Positions 42,313-53,544 are shown, counted from the stretch's first letter. The stretch is DNA of 64,000 nucleotides from Nannochloropsis salina CCMP1776 (GCA_004565275.1 SDOX01000016.1:735989-799988), one strand, 5' to 3'. Translations and numbers: made by a program. The notes: a model not told the origin generated them from the sequence alone.

Positions 42313-45300
42313 ATGTCCAGCTTCTCATCTCACCTCTGTCCATTCACGGAATCCACACATACCACTATGAGAGAAGAAAATAGAGCTGTGCAGTTTCCAC
42401 AATTCCCAGAACGCTGTGGGGAAAAGCTTGTTTTTTGCTGCTTTTCCTGGACGTCTCCCTCCCCAGCTCGCTGCACTCTTCCGGGCGAGTCACTCCGTGC
42501 TTGCGCAGGGATGCCTCTTTCCTCATCGACGGCTTCAAAGACAGAAAGGTACAGGTCTATCGTGGAGGAAGAGATTTTTCCTGACTCGATACGTCCCGCA
42601 GTGTCTCCGGGTGGCTCGCCGTCATCCCTGGACTCGGCCGGAGAGCAGCGTATGGGGGAGGACATGCTGCACATGATCCAGCAGGACGAAGACACGGAAG
42701 AGGCACGAGAGAGGGCCGCTTTTCCAGACAGGGGAACGGAGATGGATGGTGAAAGAGAGGAAGAGGGAGATGGGGAAGAAGACGAGGGAGCAGGGAAAGA
42801 AGAGCTGCAGAGTTTGGTGATGCGGCTTTTGTTGCATTCGGCCGAGGCCGGGGCCCCTTTTGAACCCGACCTCGAAGAGGACCTGAGGGGACTGGTGGGA
42901 TCGAACCTGTTCGACGAGATATTTGGGGGCGATGAAGCGGAGACTTCAAAGGGAAGAGGAGGGTGGGATCGGCGGGAGGTAGACGACAGGCACGGCGGGG
43001 CTGGCGCCCTAGGGAGTGCTTCTCGCAGCCGTCACGCCCTGCGGGCCGGGGTCCGGAGACGCAGCAGTGAGGGAAGTGGGGCGAGTATTGAGGAAAGTGG
43101 GGGAAGTATTGGGGAAAGTGGGGAGACGCCGAGGAAGCTGGTGGCGGCGTTGGCGGGTCTGCAGTTCCCTAGGACGGAAGTAGGGGGGGAGGCGGTTATG
43201 GAAGGTGCTGCGCGGACGATGATGGGGACGGAAGACGGCGAGGCCGCGATTAGGAGGGAGGATGGTGGGCATGTCGGGCGGGAGAGGGCCGGCAAGAGCT
43301 CGGAAGGCGGGGCGAGGCCTGGGAAGGTCTCAGTGGAGGACAAGGAGGAGGACGAGATCTGTCTCATTCCGGCGACGCTCCCGCCCGCCCTTCCTCCCTC
43401 CCGCCCTCCCCTCCCCTCGCATGTTGCGGGCGGGATGTGGGGGAGCAGGAGGAACGAGGCGGAGGACAAGGAGGAGGAGACGGACACGTGGGTGAACGAT
43501 CTGGAGCCCGGGTACGAGGAAGTGCGCTTGAGCGCGCAGGAGTTCTTTGACTTGGAGGAGGCCGCCTTGGAGGAGGCGCAACGGTCGCTAACGGCCAAAC
43601 GGCGGTTACACGACGGAGAGGCATCGGACAGAGAGCCGGGGGTGAGATGGATGGAGGAAGATCTGCAGGCGGCGGAGAAGATGATGAGAGAGGGGATGTT
43701 TTCAATGAAGGAGGACTTTGGTCTTTGGAAGGAGGGAGGGAGGGAGGGAGGGAGGGAGGGTTAGAGGGCGTGGAAGAGGGGGAGGGGAGCCGGCATTGGA
43801 TCGGAGACGCGATGAGGGCCCAGGCGCGGCGAGGTCGGTGTGTAGTGGAGGGGGGAGGCGGCGAGGGAGGGAGGGAGGGAGGGAGGGTGGGAGGGAGGGA
43901 GGAGGAGTGTTTGGAGACGCACAGGGAGGTGGAGGGCAGGCGGCGGAAGCGGCGGACAGAGGAGGAGGAAGGGGAGGAGGAAGGGGAGGAAGGAGGGGGA
44001 GTCGCAGGTGAAAGTCCGCCCGGGCGGTGGGTGAGGGAGGAAGGGGCAGAGGAAGGGGAGGAGAGAGGGGAGGAGGTTGAGGAGGTAGCGACCATGAGCC
44101 TGAGGGTCTTATACCCTCCGGGAAAGACAGGTTTTGAGGAAGAGAAAGATCTGGTGCCGAGGCCAGGGTCGTGGGTGGGGGGGAGGTATCGGGTGGTGGG
44201 GGTCTTGGGCACCGCAGTTTTCTCGACGGCGGTGGAGGCTATTGACGTGGCGGCGGCCATGAGGAGGAGGAAGGGGGGGGGGGGGATGCGGGGAGGGGGA
44301 CGGAATGGGGGGCGGGGGAGGGAGGGGGAAGGGGAAGGAGGGGAGGAAGAAGCGGAGACGGGGCCCGTGCAGGTGTGTTTGAAAATCATCAAGAACAACA
44401 AGGAGTTCTTCGACCAGGGGTAAGTGAAGGAGGCGGGGAGGGAGGGGGGAAAGTGCCTGGAGGCATGTTCCGGAGAGGGGCGTCGGGCTGTTGACCTCCT
44501 CCTCCCTCCCTCCCTCCCTCCCTCCCTCCCTCCCCCTCAGCTTGGATGAGATCAAGCTGCTGCGCCTCCTCCAGGACGCCGGTGAGCCGGACGAGCACCA
44601 CTTCCTCCGCCTCCAGGACTTCTTCTACTACAAGGTCAGGGGGCGGCGGAGGGAGGGGGGGAGGCAGGGGCCGTCACTGGGTGGCCCGCGTCCTCGCGGC
44701 TTTTCTCAACCCCTCCCTCCCTCCCTCACAGGAGCACCTGGTCCTGGTCTCGGAGCTCCTGAAGGAGAACCTCTACGACGTCCAGCGCTACGCCCGCCTC
44801 CACAACGAGCCTGCCTTCTTCACCCTCCCCCGCCTCCGCGCCATCGCCCAGCAGGTGCTCGGGGCCCTGGCCTTCGTCCACGCCCGCGGCCTCATGCATT
44901 GCGACGTGAAGCCGGAGAACATCGTGGTCAAGAGCTACTCCCGGGTGGAGGTAAGGGGATGGGGAGGGAAAGGGAGGGAGGGGGGAAGAGCGGAGGGAGG
45001 GGGAGAGAGGAAAAGGAAGAGAGGGACGATGGAAGCGGAGACCTTTTGAGCTTGCTGAGCGGCCATGCGAGGGGAGGGCACGGAGAGCTTGGCTTACCGA
45101 GAAAGCCCTTCGGAGACTTCCCTTATGCGCCCTTTTCGCACGCCCCCTTTCCGTCTCTCCGGTCACATCGACTCAGGGGCCATAAACCTCCTCTATGCTC
45201 CCTTTCCTTCCCTTCCCTTAGGTCAAACTCATCGACTTCGGGTCCTCCTGCTTCGTCAGCGACCCCCCCACCTCCTACCTCCAATCCCGATCCTACCGGG

Positions 45301-45728
45301 CGCCCGAGGTCATCCTGGGGGCAGCCTATACCGGGAAGATCGACGTCTGGAGCGTCGGCTGCGTGCTAGCGGAGTTGTTCACGGGTTACGTGCTCTTTCA
45401 AAGCGAAAACATTCAGGGCATGCTGGCGCGTATGCAAGCTATCCTCGGCAGCTTTCCCGAGGATTTACTGCTCTTTGGGACGGAAACCACCAAGTACTTC
45501 ACAAGCGCCCTGGTCGTGTACCGCAGGGAGGGAGGAGAGGGAGGAAGAGAAGGGGGCGATGAGGAAGGAGATGGAGCGGTGTCGTTGCTCCATCCCAAAA
45601 AGAGTAATTTAGCTGCCCGAATCCGTACAGATGACGCGCTCTTCTTGGATTTCCTTAGAGCGCTTCTGAGCATTCACCCAGACCAGCGACCCACGGCTGC
45701 GGAGGCATTAAATCATCCCTGGCTATAG
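42313..45728 (+). CDS. DYRK-family protein kinase, plant-type (DYRKP)
   Basis: Proposed exons 42313..43641, 43824..44419, 44541..44634, 44732..44950 and 45222..45728 encode 914 aa. The last three junctions are secure; the first (GTGAGA donor to CCCAG) is the only phase-matched choice in a purine-repeat tract and is tentative, as is the start codon. The first 540 residues are acidic and Gly/Glu/Arg rich. The kinase domain (about 563-914) has a degenerate Gly loop GVLGTAVFSTAVEA, a Lys in VCLKIIKNNKEFFDQ, the segment LDEIKLLRLLQDAGEPDEHH, catalytic loop HCDVKPENI, DFGSSCF, and the DYRK-type activation segment YLQSRSYRAPEVILG. These agree closely with plant DYRKP kinases, which act on growth, starch/TAG and stress control. 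A Gly-rich insertion sits in the N-lobe between the Gly loop and the Lys. Confidence 0.85.
43729..43761 (+). repeat. (GGGA)n microsatellite in the DYRK gene
   Basis: A perfect GGGA/GAGG run lies within the proposed first intron; similar runs follow at 43861-43912, in proposed exon 2, and a complementary (CTCC)n run occurs at 44506-44534 just before the third exon. Tetranucleotide runs like these vary in length easily. Confidence 0.8.
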
Positions 45729-46278
45729 TTAGGAAGCAGAGGAGGAAGGGGAAGCGCAAAAAATGCGACTTTCCTATCCTTTGAAGGGTGGGAAGAGGAA
45801 CCGAGAAAAGTGAAGGTCGGAGGAGAAAAATGTAGAAAAGAGGAAGACTGTACGTAAGTCACCGTGTCAATACACCCATAATTATGTCACAAGCCAGCAT
45901 GGTATCAACCAATGAGCACGGCTCCACACACCAATGGGATTGAGTCTCGTTATTTCCGTTTTGGCCCTCTTCTTCCTCTTCTCGTGCGTGTGCCATGCAA
46001 AGTCACCCGGAGGAAAGGACTACCCGCTCCTCATCATGCCTTTCCTGCTTTTGTTGGCGCCCAAGGCCCCGATGGTGCGGGCAGGTGCGTGAACACCATG
46101 TTGTCTTGCTCATTGAGACGCTCATTTCTTTCTTGAAAAACATGTCTCATGCTTTGTTCACAAAAAACCGATTCTTTTCAGGCGTATATAACGCACGGTC
46201 TCATTTTCCTTGTTTCGCGCTCAGACCTCCTCCACGCAACTTTGCCGGCCTTCGTGCAGGCAAGCGAAGGGGAAGAAA
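45729..46278. other. Intergenic between DYRK and DMAP1 genes
   Basis: A 550-base tandem spacer. It should contain the DMAP1 promoter; short ORFs here have no recognisable features. Confidence 0.5.
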
Positions 46279-48369
46279 ATGGGGGATGTTGCAGATATTC
46301 TAGGGGGGGCCCGTCGACCTCAAGTCTCTGAGCGTGAAAGCCTGCTAATGGAGACTGGGCCAAAAGCAGGCGGCACCGGGGGAGCGGGAGGGAACAAAGG
46401 GAAACGGAAACCTGCAGGGATGAGCCGGGAAGTCTTCAATTTGATCGGAAAAGAGGGCATGGCCCCGGTTGTGGTGAGCAAGAAGGCGATAGGACTCAAG
46501 GACAAGAGGGAGGGCACAGCGCGGACCCGGTGGATCTGGACAACTTTCAGAAATTCAGCACGAAAAGACCAGGATAAGCCCGAGGGAGGAGAAGAGGAAG
46601 GAAAGGAGGGGGAGAATAGCGGCACGCACAAAGGAGGAATATTCTATCACTGGGTAAAAGCTGCGACAGACTACCCCGACTACCCTTTCGCACGCTTTAA
46701 TGTGCAGACACCTGCGGTGGAGTTCACGGACGCGGAGTATAAGGCTTGTTTGGCTGAGGGTGGCAAAGGCGCAGGATGGAGCAAAGAGGAAACGAGAGTC
46801 CTATTGGAGCTATGTCAACGCTTTGACCTTAGGTGGCCGGTTATATATGATCGCTTTCCTGACGCCGTCGCTGAGTCCGTCGCAGGGTCGCCTGGGGGAC
46901 CCCGCGAGCCTGCACAGAAGGAGGTTGGAGGGCAGGAAGGCAAAGAGGAAGGGAAGGAGGAAGGGAAAAAAGAAGGGGAAAAGGAAGGGAAGGAGGAAGG
47001 GAAGGAGGAAGGGAAGGAAGGCAGCAAGGAGGCAGGGAAGGAAGGAGAAGCAGCCGTGATGGATGCCTCCATCTCACCGCGCGTTCGCTCCATCGAGGAC
47101 CTGCAAGCCCGCTACTACTCCGTGCGCAAAGCCTTGCGTCTGGCCCGTCATGCGGCAGCCGCCACTGCGGCGGCTCAAGGGGGTGGGACGGTTGCCCCTC
47201 CCATGTTCCAGCCGGGGCTGGACGAGGACGGGGATGCCTTTGACCATGCGTACGAGAAGAACCGGCGGGCACAGTTGGCGCGTTTGTTCAAGCGCACGAA
47301 AGAGGAAGAACTGGAGGTAGGGGGGGCGAAGGGCTTGGTCACGAATAAGGGTGGAGGGGATGGAGGTGTTCGGTCCACGCGGTTGGGTCGGCATACCGGC
47401 TTGATGATCTCGTACTTTTGTCCGGTGTATTCTTGCTGCCTGCTTACCCTTCTCCCCTCCTCTTTCCCTTTTGCCTTCCCTCTTTAGGAGCTTCGCCTCC
47501 GCGAAGAGCTCAAGGCCGTCGACGCGGCGCTTCGACGTGTCAAGAAAGTTCCGGTCAAGAGCCAAATTCGCGAGCCCGCGGAGGCCCGGATTGCCTCTGT
47601 CACCCTCCCAGCTCCCACCGGTCCAGGCATGTCCTCCCAGGGCCGCACGGTTACCCTTGTCAACGAAAAATACATCCACGACGCCCGCCCCGAGCCCAAA
47701 CCCGGGCATCCCTACCTGCAGTCGGCCCGACTCTCCGTCCCCATGGCGCCCCCCCGCCTGCAGAAAGGTATGCTGCAGAAAGTCAAACAGCTCTTGAGCG
47801 ACTTGGGCCTTGCCCCCCGGCCTCTGCCCACCAAGACGGTCTGTGACCTCTACGACGCCCTCCGGCGGGACATGGTGGAGCTTTTCACCGTGCAGAAGCT
47901 GGGGAGGCAGCGGGAAGCACTCTTGGAGGGATTGAAGGGAGGGGGGGAGCCCCAGGAAGTGTTTGGGCGACAGGCGGCCCTTGGCGTGGAGCGATGGGAG
48001 GGTGGGGCCGGGGCGGGTGGCTATCCGGGGGGAGGCACCGGTAGAATGGGCTCGACAGGAAGCGGGGGGGAGGGGGAGGAGGGGGGGGGCAAAAGAAAAT
48101 GCAACACCGCAAGGGACAGTCCTCCATGTCGCGGCAGCACGCGGGGGGAGGGGGGATGTACGGTCAGGCGGGTTTGGCGCACGCAGGTTCGGAATCGAGT
48201 CTCTCCGGGGCGGAAGACAGGAAGCGGAAGCGGCCGTAGAATAGGAAGGGTGGAGGAGGGAAGGGGAGAGAAGATGGAGGAGGGGGGGGAAAGAGAGAGA
48301 GGGCTAAGGAAGCGAAAAACAACCACGTCCAGAGCCAGTTTTCACCTGTGGCATGCCCATGCAGTTTGA
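46279..48369 (+). CDS. DMAP1: DMAP1/Swc4-like SANT-domain subunit of NuA4/SWR1
   Basis: Exons 46279..47316 and 47488..48369 encode 639 aa; the phase-0 intron has a GAG|GTAGGG donor and a CTTTAG acceptor. The Met at 46279 opens MGDVADILGG, matching the start of DMAP1. Further family blocks are WIWTTFRNSARKD, FYHWVKAATDYPDYPFARFN, EFTDAEYKACL, and the SANT domain (GWSKEETRVLLELCQRFDLR, VIYDRF, then RSIEDLQARYYSVRKAL). The C-half (MLQKVKQLLSDLGLAPRPLP, KTVCDLYDALRRDMVELF) is the DMAP1-specific domain. The protein belongs to histone acetyltransferase and H2A.Z-exchange complexes in the nucleus. The SANT domain is split by a Lys/Glu/Gly repeat of about 60 residues. The last 120 residues are low-complexity and may hide another intron or a different end. 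Confidence 0.88.
46930..47050 (+). repeat. AAGGGAAGGAGG-type purine repeat inside the SANT domain
   Basis: Imperfect 12-bp units (gaaggaggaagg and variants) encode KEEG, KKEG and KEGS tetrads within DMAP1, between the second and third SANT helices. All units keep the frame. Confidence 0.75.
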
Positions 48370-49127
48370 TTGCTATCAGTTTCTTTCGCAAGCTTTGGAG
48401 ACGGAACTTCCCAGCGTCATTCTTTTCGTCCACTTTTAAACATTTCCTTTCCCACTGTTTTTGTCTCCGACTCTGCTGCTCACGTGCCTCTGACCGTGAT
48501 CGTCTCGAACAACAAGCACGGGCGCCCTACATCGAACGCCTCGCTCTTCACCCCTCCATCCTGGTCTCCTACCGGTCTTCCCTTGTTGAGTCCTGCTTAC
48601 CCCCTCCTAGCCCTCACTGAGAAAGCCCTCCTAGCGGACACGCTAGAAACGCCCTCCTAGCGGACACGCTAGAATTCGATCGTACGCACTCCACGCGAGG
48701 CCACGCTCCCGCCCACAGGTCCTTCCCCGTTCTCCCATCTTCCTCGCACCGAAGTCGCCGCCTTTGCGTAGTATTCACACACCGAAGTTAACTCCTCCGC
48801 CTTCGATTTCTAAAAAATGATCCAGGAGCGTCCTTTCCAGTAGTAAGGACAAGCGTGCAAGACGGCGTGTGGGGGGAATACCCTTGCTTCCCTTTATCTT
48901 CCGTCTTTCGCGCTTTTTTCCCGTTGCCAAAGCTTTTCGTTGCCACCCATCCAAGCCACACAGGGTGAATACACCCTTCTTCGTACCCGCGCCAATCTAA
49001 AAGGGGCCGCTGCAATGGCGTTCCAGGACCGTCCACGTCGCTCGGAAGCTTGCCCGGCCCTCCAAGGCACTCAGCAACCGCCCCGTGCATTTACCCCCAT
49101 GCCATCTTCGCCGTTCGCGAACGAGTG
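48370..49127. other. Intergenic, convergent 3' ends, with duplicated palindrome
   Basis: About 760 bases between DMAP1 and the acyltransferase gene, whose 3' ends face each other. The duplicated palindrome at 48625..48674 is the only structured element seen. Confidence 0.55.
48625..48674. repeat. Direct repeat of a 24-bp unit, each with a perfect inverted repeat
   Basis: The unit gccctcctagcggacacgctagaa occurs at 48625..48648 and again at 48651..48674. Each copy contains CTAGCG-GACA-CGCTAG (48631..48646 and 48657..48672), a 6-bp perfect stem with a 4-nt loop. It could form paired hairpins in RNA or DNA or bind a dimeric protein. Because it follows the DMAP1 stop by about 250 bases, it may sit in or just after that 3' UTR. 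Confidence 0.85.
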
Positions 49128-50858
49128 TCAATAGTCACGCGACCGTTCTGGTAGTCGTCTCGGTGACCGGCGGGGAGGCGCCGTCAAGGCTGGGGACGGC
49201 GACGGAACGGCCGCCGCGGCAGGGGGTGGTGGCCTCTCCGACTGGGCTTTTGCCCTGGGTGCATCCCTTGACGCAGGTTCACGACTTTCATGTACCCCGA
49301 CTCTCTTTCCCCTCGCTCCCTGCCCTCCTTCCCCATCCCCGAAAATCCGACCGCCCTGGAATGGTTGTTGTGGGGAAGCGGCTGCTGGCGGGGGAAAACC
49401 GAGGCCGAAGCCCGGACCTTGCGTGGTCTTGCCGCCCGATCGGACCGCCGCCTTCAGCGCCGAGCGGGAGAGGAGGGCGAGGAAGTGGACGGTACCGGCG
49501 GTCAAGACCAGGGGCCACACCACCAACGTCAGAAGGATGAGGGCAGGGAGGAGGCAGGTGATGATCAGGGGCAGGAAGAGAAGGAAGACGAGGGTGAGAC
49601 GGCTCCCCGTGGGACGGAGGATTTCGGTGGCCTCGGTCGTGGTGAACGCCTGGTGTTTGATAAATTCCCCCAGGCGGACGTCCTTCTCCCCCCATCGCGC
49701 GTCCAACCATTTCTGAGGGTCCTCGCGCAGGCGGTGGTCCGCCTGGTAGGTCTTGACGTGCACGAATACACGGGGTTGGATCAGGCCTTGCACCATCTCC
49801 GCCACACTTGGCACGCCCACGTCCCGGTCCCGCCCGTACCCCATCGCCCACGATGGGACCTCGCCAGAATACCCCCCATAGGCGACGGTCAGGTCGTAGA
49901 TCAAGGGGGGGGGGGCCGTGGATGACTGGCACATGGTTTCAAGGCAGGCAGCGAAGCCTGTGGACCGAGGAAGAAGGAGATGCTTTAGGTGCGGCCGGCT
50001 CTGTTGCTGCGCGAAGCGGTGGGATTTCGCCAAGGACTCCGTGTTGATGGTAGTGCCCTCGGGGAAGAGGAGCAAGGCGCAATTCAAACCGTCCTCCATA
50101 AAGGAACAAAGCAGACGGGTGAGACCCCGCCGGTCCTGATCCCAATTCCGACGCAGGAAACAGAACTCAAATTGCCGCATGCCCCAGCCCACCACGGGCA
50201 CTTGCGACAGCTCCGCTTTGAGGATGATCTTCAGCTGACCCTGTAGTTGGTGCGCCCGGGCTACTTCCCAGCAGTACCAGAAATCCGCGTCCACTTGGTG
50301 GTTGGCGATGATGATAGCGGGCCGGGTTGAGTCCATCGTCTTCGGGAAGACGTCTCCGCTGAGCACCAGTTCGCTGGGTGGCATCAGATAACTCATGACA
50401 CTCACCCACATGCTTTGGAACCAATTTCCTATTAGCCGTCGCGCCGTCCTCCGGGACCAGGGCCGAATCGTCAAGTACACGAAAAAATTAAGAATGTTGA
50501 GCCCGAAGGACATGGCTATCACCAGCCAACAGATGATAATGGCATGCATTATCGAACCATATGTGCGACGTGGTTTTGAGACATGGGGTCCCGCAGCTGG
50601 AGAATTCATTTCAGGTGATAAGCCGGAAGATTTACTGCCGTTGGAGAAGCCCTTAACGGTGCAGGAGTCTTTCATACTCTTGTCCGTGGCGGGCGGGGGC
50701 GAGCTATGATTTTGTGACAAAGAGGGGGAGTCACGGAGCGAGGTGTATTTGACGCTGAAATCATCGTCCCTGCCCTCTTGCTCACTGTAGGAGCTAGAAG
50801 TGCCTGTTTGCACGGTACGATAATGACCATTATGAGTGTTTGACCGTGTTGTTGGCAT
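49128..50858 (-). CDS. LPAT/AGPAT-like lysophospholipid acyltransferase
   Basis: A single exon encodes 576 aa. After a polar Ser-rich N-terminus (1-100) come membrane segments (AIIICWLVIAMSFGLNILNF at about 106-125), then the PlsC/LPLAT domain: motif I NHQVDADFWYCW (NHx4D), an ILKAELSQVPVVGWGMRQFE block with the usual motif II surroundings, motif III LLFPEGTTINTES, and a motif IV-like region. A hydrophobic pair near residues 425-470 (LVFLLFLPLIITCLLPALIL) anchors the C-terminal part, and the tail is Pro/Ser/Arg rich. The order resembles AGPAT4/5- and LPAT4/5-type ER enzymes that acylate lysophosphatidic acid or other lysophospholipids; the acceptor cannot be decided. The gene lies about 820 bases from, and in the same direction as, another lipid-type enzyme gene. 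Confidence 0.85.
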   Translation of the reverse strand: MPTTRSNTHNGHYRTVQTGTSSSYSEQEGRDDDFSVKYTSLRDSPSLSQNHSSPPPATDKSMKDSCTVKGFSNGSKSSGLSPEMNSPAAGPHVSKPRRTYGSIMHAIIICWLVIAMSFGLNILNFFVYLTIRPWSRRTARRLIGNWFQSMWVSVMSYLMPPSELVLSGDVFPKTMDSTRPAIIIANHQVDADFWYCWEVARAHQLQGQLKIILKAELSQVPVVGWGMRQFEFCFLRRNWDQDRRGLTRLLCSFMEDGLNCALLLFPEGTTINTESLAKSHRFAQQQSRPHLKHLLLPRSTGFAACLETMCQSSTAPPPLIYDLTVAYGGYSGEVPSWAMGYGRDRDVGVPSVAEMVQGLIQPRVFVHVKTYQADHRLREDPQKWLDARWGEKDVRLGEFIKHQAFTTTEATEILRPTGSRLTLVFLLFLPLIITCLLPALILLTLVVWPLVLTAGTVHFLALLSRSALKAAVRSGGKTTQGPGFGLGFPPPAAASPQQPFQGGRIFGDGEGGQGARGKRVGVHESREPASRDAPRAKAQSERPPPPAAAAVPSPSPALTAPPRRSPRRLPERSRDY

Positions 50859-51678
50859 AAAACACTTTTTTATGAAGCTGCCGGTGCGAAACCAACCGCC
50901 TTATAGCCGTCTTGATGCAGGAGGGAGGAGCTTTATGATGCTTTATGATGGATCGTGGTGAACTTAGATGCCCTGGTATTACAATCGTTTAAATACACCT
51001 GCGTGAAATATTCTAATGAAATGGGATAGGGAATAATTCGATTGATGAGATACCTTGATGTAAAGGCGCCAAAGCATGATTTTTTGCTTCATTTGGTTGG
51101 TCGAAACATGGTTTATCGTGTGTAGAATAAGAGGTGGCGACGCCCCTTCTTCGTGTCAGAACACGCACGACCTCCGGCCCATGTACCTGGCATGCTTTCT
51201 ATTCATTTTTTCTTACGCTGATTAAGCTGAACGCGTAGTGATGGCCCTGTTGGACCTCTTTGCGGTCTGTGCTCATCTCTGCGTGCAAGTTTGCTTTTTT
51301 TGATGCTTTCACTGATTTTTGGGCGGGAGGCTGGCGGAGAAAAAGTGCCGCTCTTTGGTTTCCATTTTTGTCTAAAAAATGTCTGATAAAATAAATTTGT
51401 TAATCAGCTCTCACAAGATTGCTTTTGAATTATTTATCAATTCATATGGGTGTTTCATCAATCCTCACGGGATTGTATGCATGCTGTTACATGGACCCTG
51501 TACTGGCGCTCATCCTCGTCGAGTCTACTTGAGGCTCCTGTATTTGAGTCTTCTATTTTTTAAATCTCAGTCTCGACAGCAAAGGTCCTCTATATATATA
51601 ATCTCAGCAAATGCTTTCATAAGTGATCCTTTAAGTTATCTCTCATGTCGTGTTCGAGACACGAGAGCTTAAGCTTTT
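50859..51678. other. AT-rich intergenic, acyltransferase promoter
   Basis: About 820 AT-rich bases between the acyltransferase start and the 3' end of the CMAS-family gene. A short direct duplication (ctttatgatg twice) lies near 50936-50950. No gene is recognised. Confidence 0.5.
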
Positions 51679-53544
51679 TCACGCCATCGCTTCATGGTCG
51701 ACGCCCTTCCCCGGCAGAGGCTTCACAAAGCGGTACAAGCTGACCGCCCATTGGTTCCCATCATCGATAGCAAAACACTCCACCAATGTCAAGAAAAAAA
51801 GGCGCCAATCCACGAAAGCCTTCGTGGCTTTCTCAGGGCCGTAAATATCTGCAAGCAAACGCTTTGCCTGTCACGAGGGAGGGCACGCGGGTGAGAGGAA
51901 TGCCTGGGCTACGAATAAGCATCCCTCTCCCACTTCCCTCCAAACAATGGCAAGAGCAAGAAATTTTCTTATCCGGTCGAACCGCACCCTCTATATCCAC
52001 GTTCTATCCCACCGCATTGCCGCATCCTTGCATGCTCCATATCGTCACCCTCCGTACCTCGGTCTTGTGTCGATCCAAGTTGCTCAACCAGGCCGCGTTT
52101 GTCCTGCTGTAGTGCTTTCCATTCAGAACCCACTGCGCCTCGATTTTAAGGTCGTCCTGAAAGTACAAGAACAAGTCCTGGGAGGGCATTTGCCCTGAGC
52201 GCCGTCAAGCCGAGGAGTTCGAGAGTCAGGGTGGTGGGGGAGGGGGGGGTAATGTATGTCGTCAGTCACCACAGAGCAGCTTGACAGCCACACTCCTGAT
52301 TCATCGCCGCATTATACCGTTTCCAGCCTTCGTCTGACAAGCATTGCCTCTGCGTTTCCCGAACTGACTCCTACGTACCCCCTGTGAAGAAGTTCTCAGC
52401 CATCCAGCTCTTCTCGAAATGGTAAGGCGTGGTCGCGTGCGTAAAAACATGCACGAACAGTTTTCCCCCGGGCCGGAGCCAGCCTGCCACCTTGGCGAAG
52501 AGGCGTTGGTAGTTCTTGCAGTGCTCGAACATCTCGATGGAAATTACCCGGTCGAAGGCGTCCCCCCTTCGGGTGTCGCCACTCCCGCTGTCGCCGTCCT
52601 CCACCGACGGGGTGGGCATGACCCCTGCCTCCATGGCGTATCCCTCGATACTTGAAGACTTGGACGAGAAATTTCCAGCCGTGCGCGACTTATCCTCGCC
52701 CCCGTTCCCCGCCATCGCCTCCGGCCCTTCAAAGTCGTTTATGTCCGCCGTCCACACTGTCAGGTTTGTCAAACCCCGTTTCTTGCATTCCTCTTCGATG
52801 TATTCCCGTTGCGTGGCGGAATTGCTCAGGGCATAGACTTGGCTGCGAGGGTACTTTCCTGCGACGTACAAAGAGACAGAGCCCCACCCACAGCCTAGAT
52901 CCAAGACGGTCATCCCATCCTCCAACTCCGCACGCCTACAATACAGTTCCAGCATTTCGGTTTCCGAATCCACGAAGCTCGTGTCGGCTTTCGGCCAGTA
53001 TCCACAGGAATATTTCATCCATGGACCCAACATCAGTCGGTAAAGAGCCGTGGGTATTTCGTAGTGTTGTTCATTTGCCGCGCCCGTGTTCAGGGCTATG
53101 GGCAGGGTCTTGAGCTCGTCGACGTAGGCCTGTTTAGCTGTCATGGTTCCCTCCAGACCGCGATTTTTGAAATCGCTCAGCATGTCCCGTAGCATTGAAC
53201 GAATGCCTGTGTGAATTTATACATGGACCGGTCGGAAGGAAACGTGGGAAAGAGGCATGTTGAAACTTCATAAATCATCACGTAGTTTTGATCGAGCATT
53301 CCAAGTATATAACAGCGGGCATGTGTCAAATGGGTCGGATGGCTGAGTAGGCCTTTGGGTGAAAGAATCGACGCCTGTATAACATACCGAGGCGAATTAC
53401 GCTGTCCGGGACCAGGTCCTTCTCGACGATGGGTTGCACCTTTGGAACGATGTTTAAGTCTACGAAGCGATTAAAAGCGTCTGCCATGCGTTGTGCCATT
53501 GTCCTGCCTTCGTTGAGATGCACAAATTGTGTAAGTGGATACAT
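51679..53544 (-). CDS. CMAS-family SAM methyltransferase, coclaurine-N-methyltransferase-like
   Basis: Four exons, 53544..53388, 53206..52379, 52194..52058 and 51867..51679, encode 436 aa. All junctions are in phase and restore family sequence: VIRLGIRSMLRD, FFTGGQMPSQDLFLYFQDDL, and KTEAKRLLADIYGPEKAT. Landmarks are ANEQHYEIPTALYRLMLGPW, YSCGYWPKAD, SAM motif I VLDLGCGWGSVSLY, FDRVISIEMFEHCKNYQRLF, and the C-terminal DDGNQWAVSLYRFVKP. The protein is nearest to plant coclaurine-N-methyltransferase-like proteins and cyclopropane-fatty-acid synthases, so it could methylate an amine or a lipid acyl chain. A Ser/Gly/Asp insertion of about 50 residues lies before FDRVISIEM. The start codon is uncertain; a shorter protein from the Met at 53499 is possible. 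The hydrophobic stretch upstream of 53544 has no ATG in frame. Confidence 0.82.

Noticed and set aside
43364-44401. 345-aa minus-strand ORF opposite DYRK
   Set aside because: Almost entirely Pro/Ser from complement of (GGGA)n tracts; the plus strand carries the kinase.
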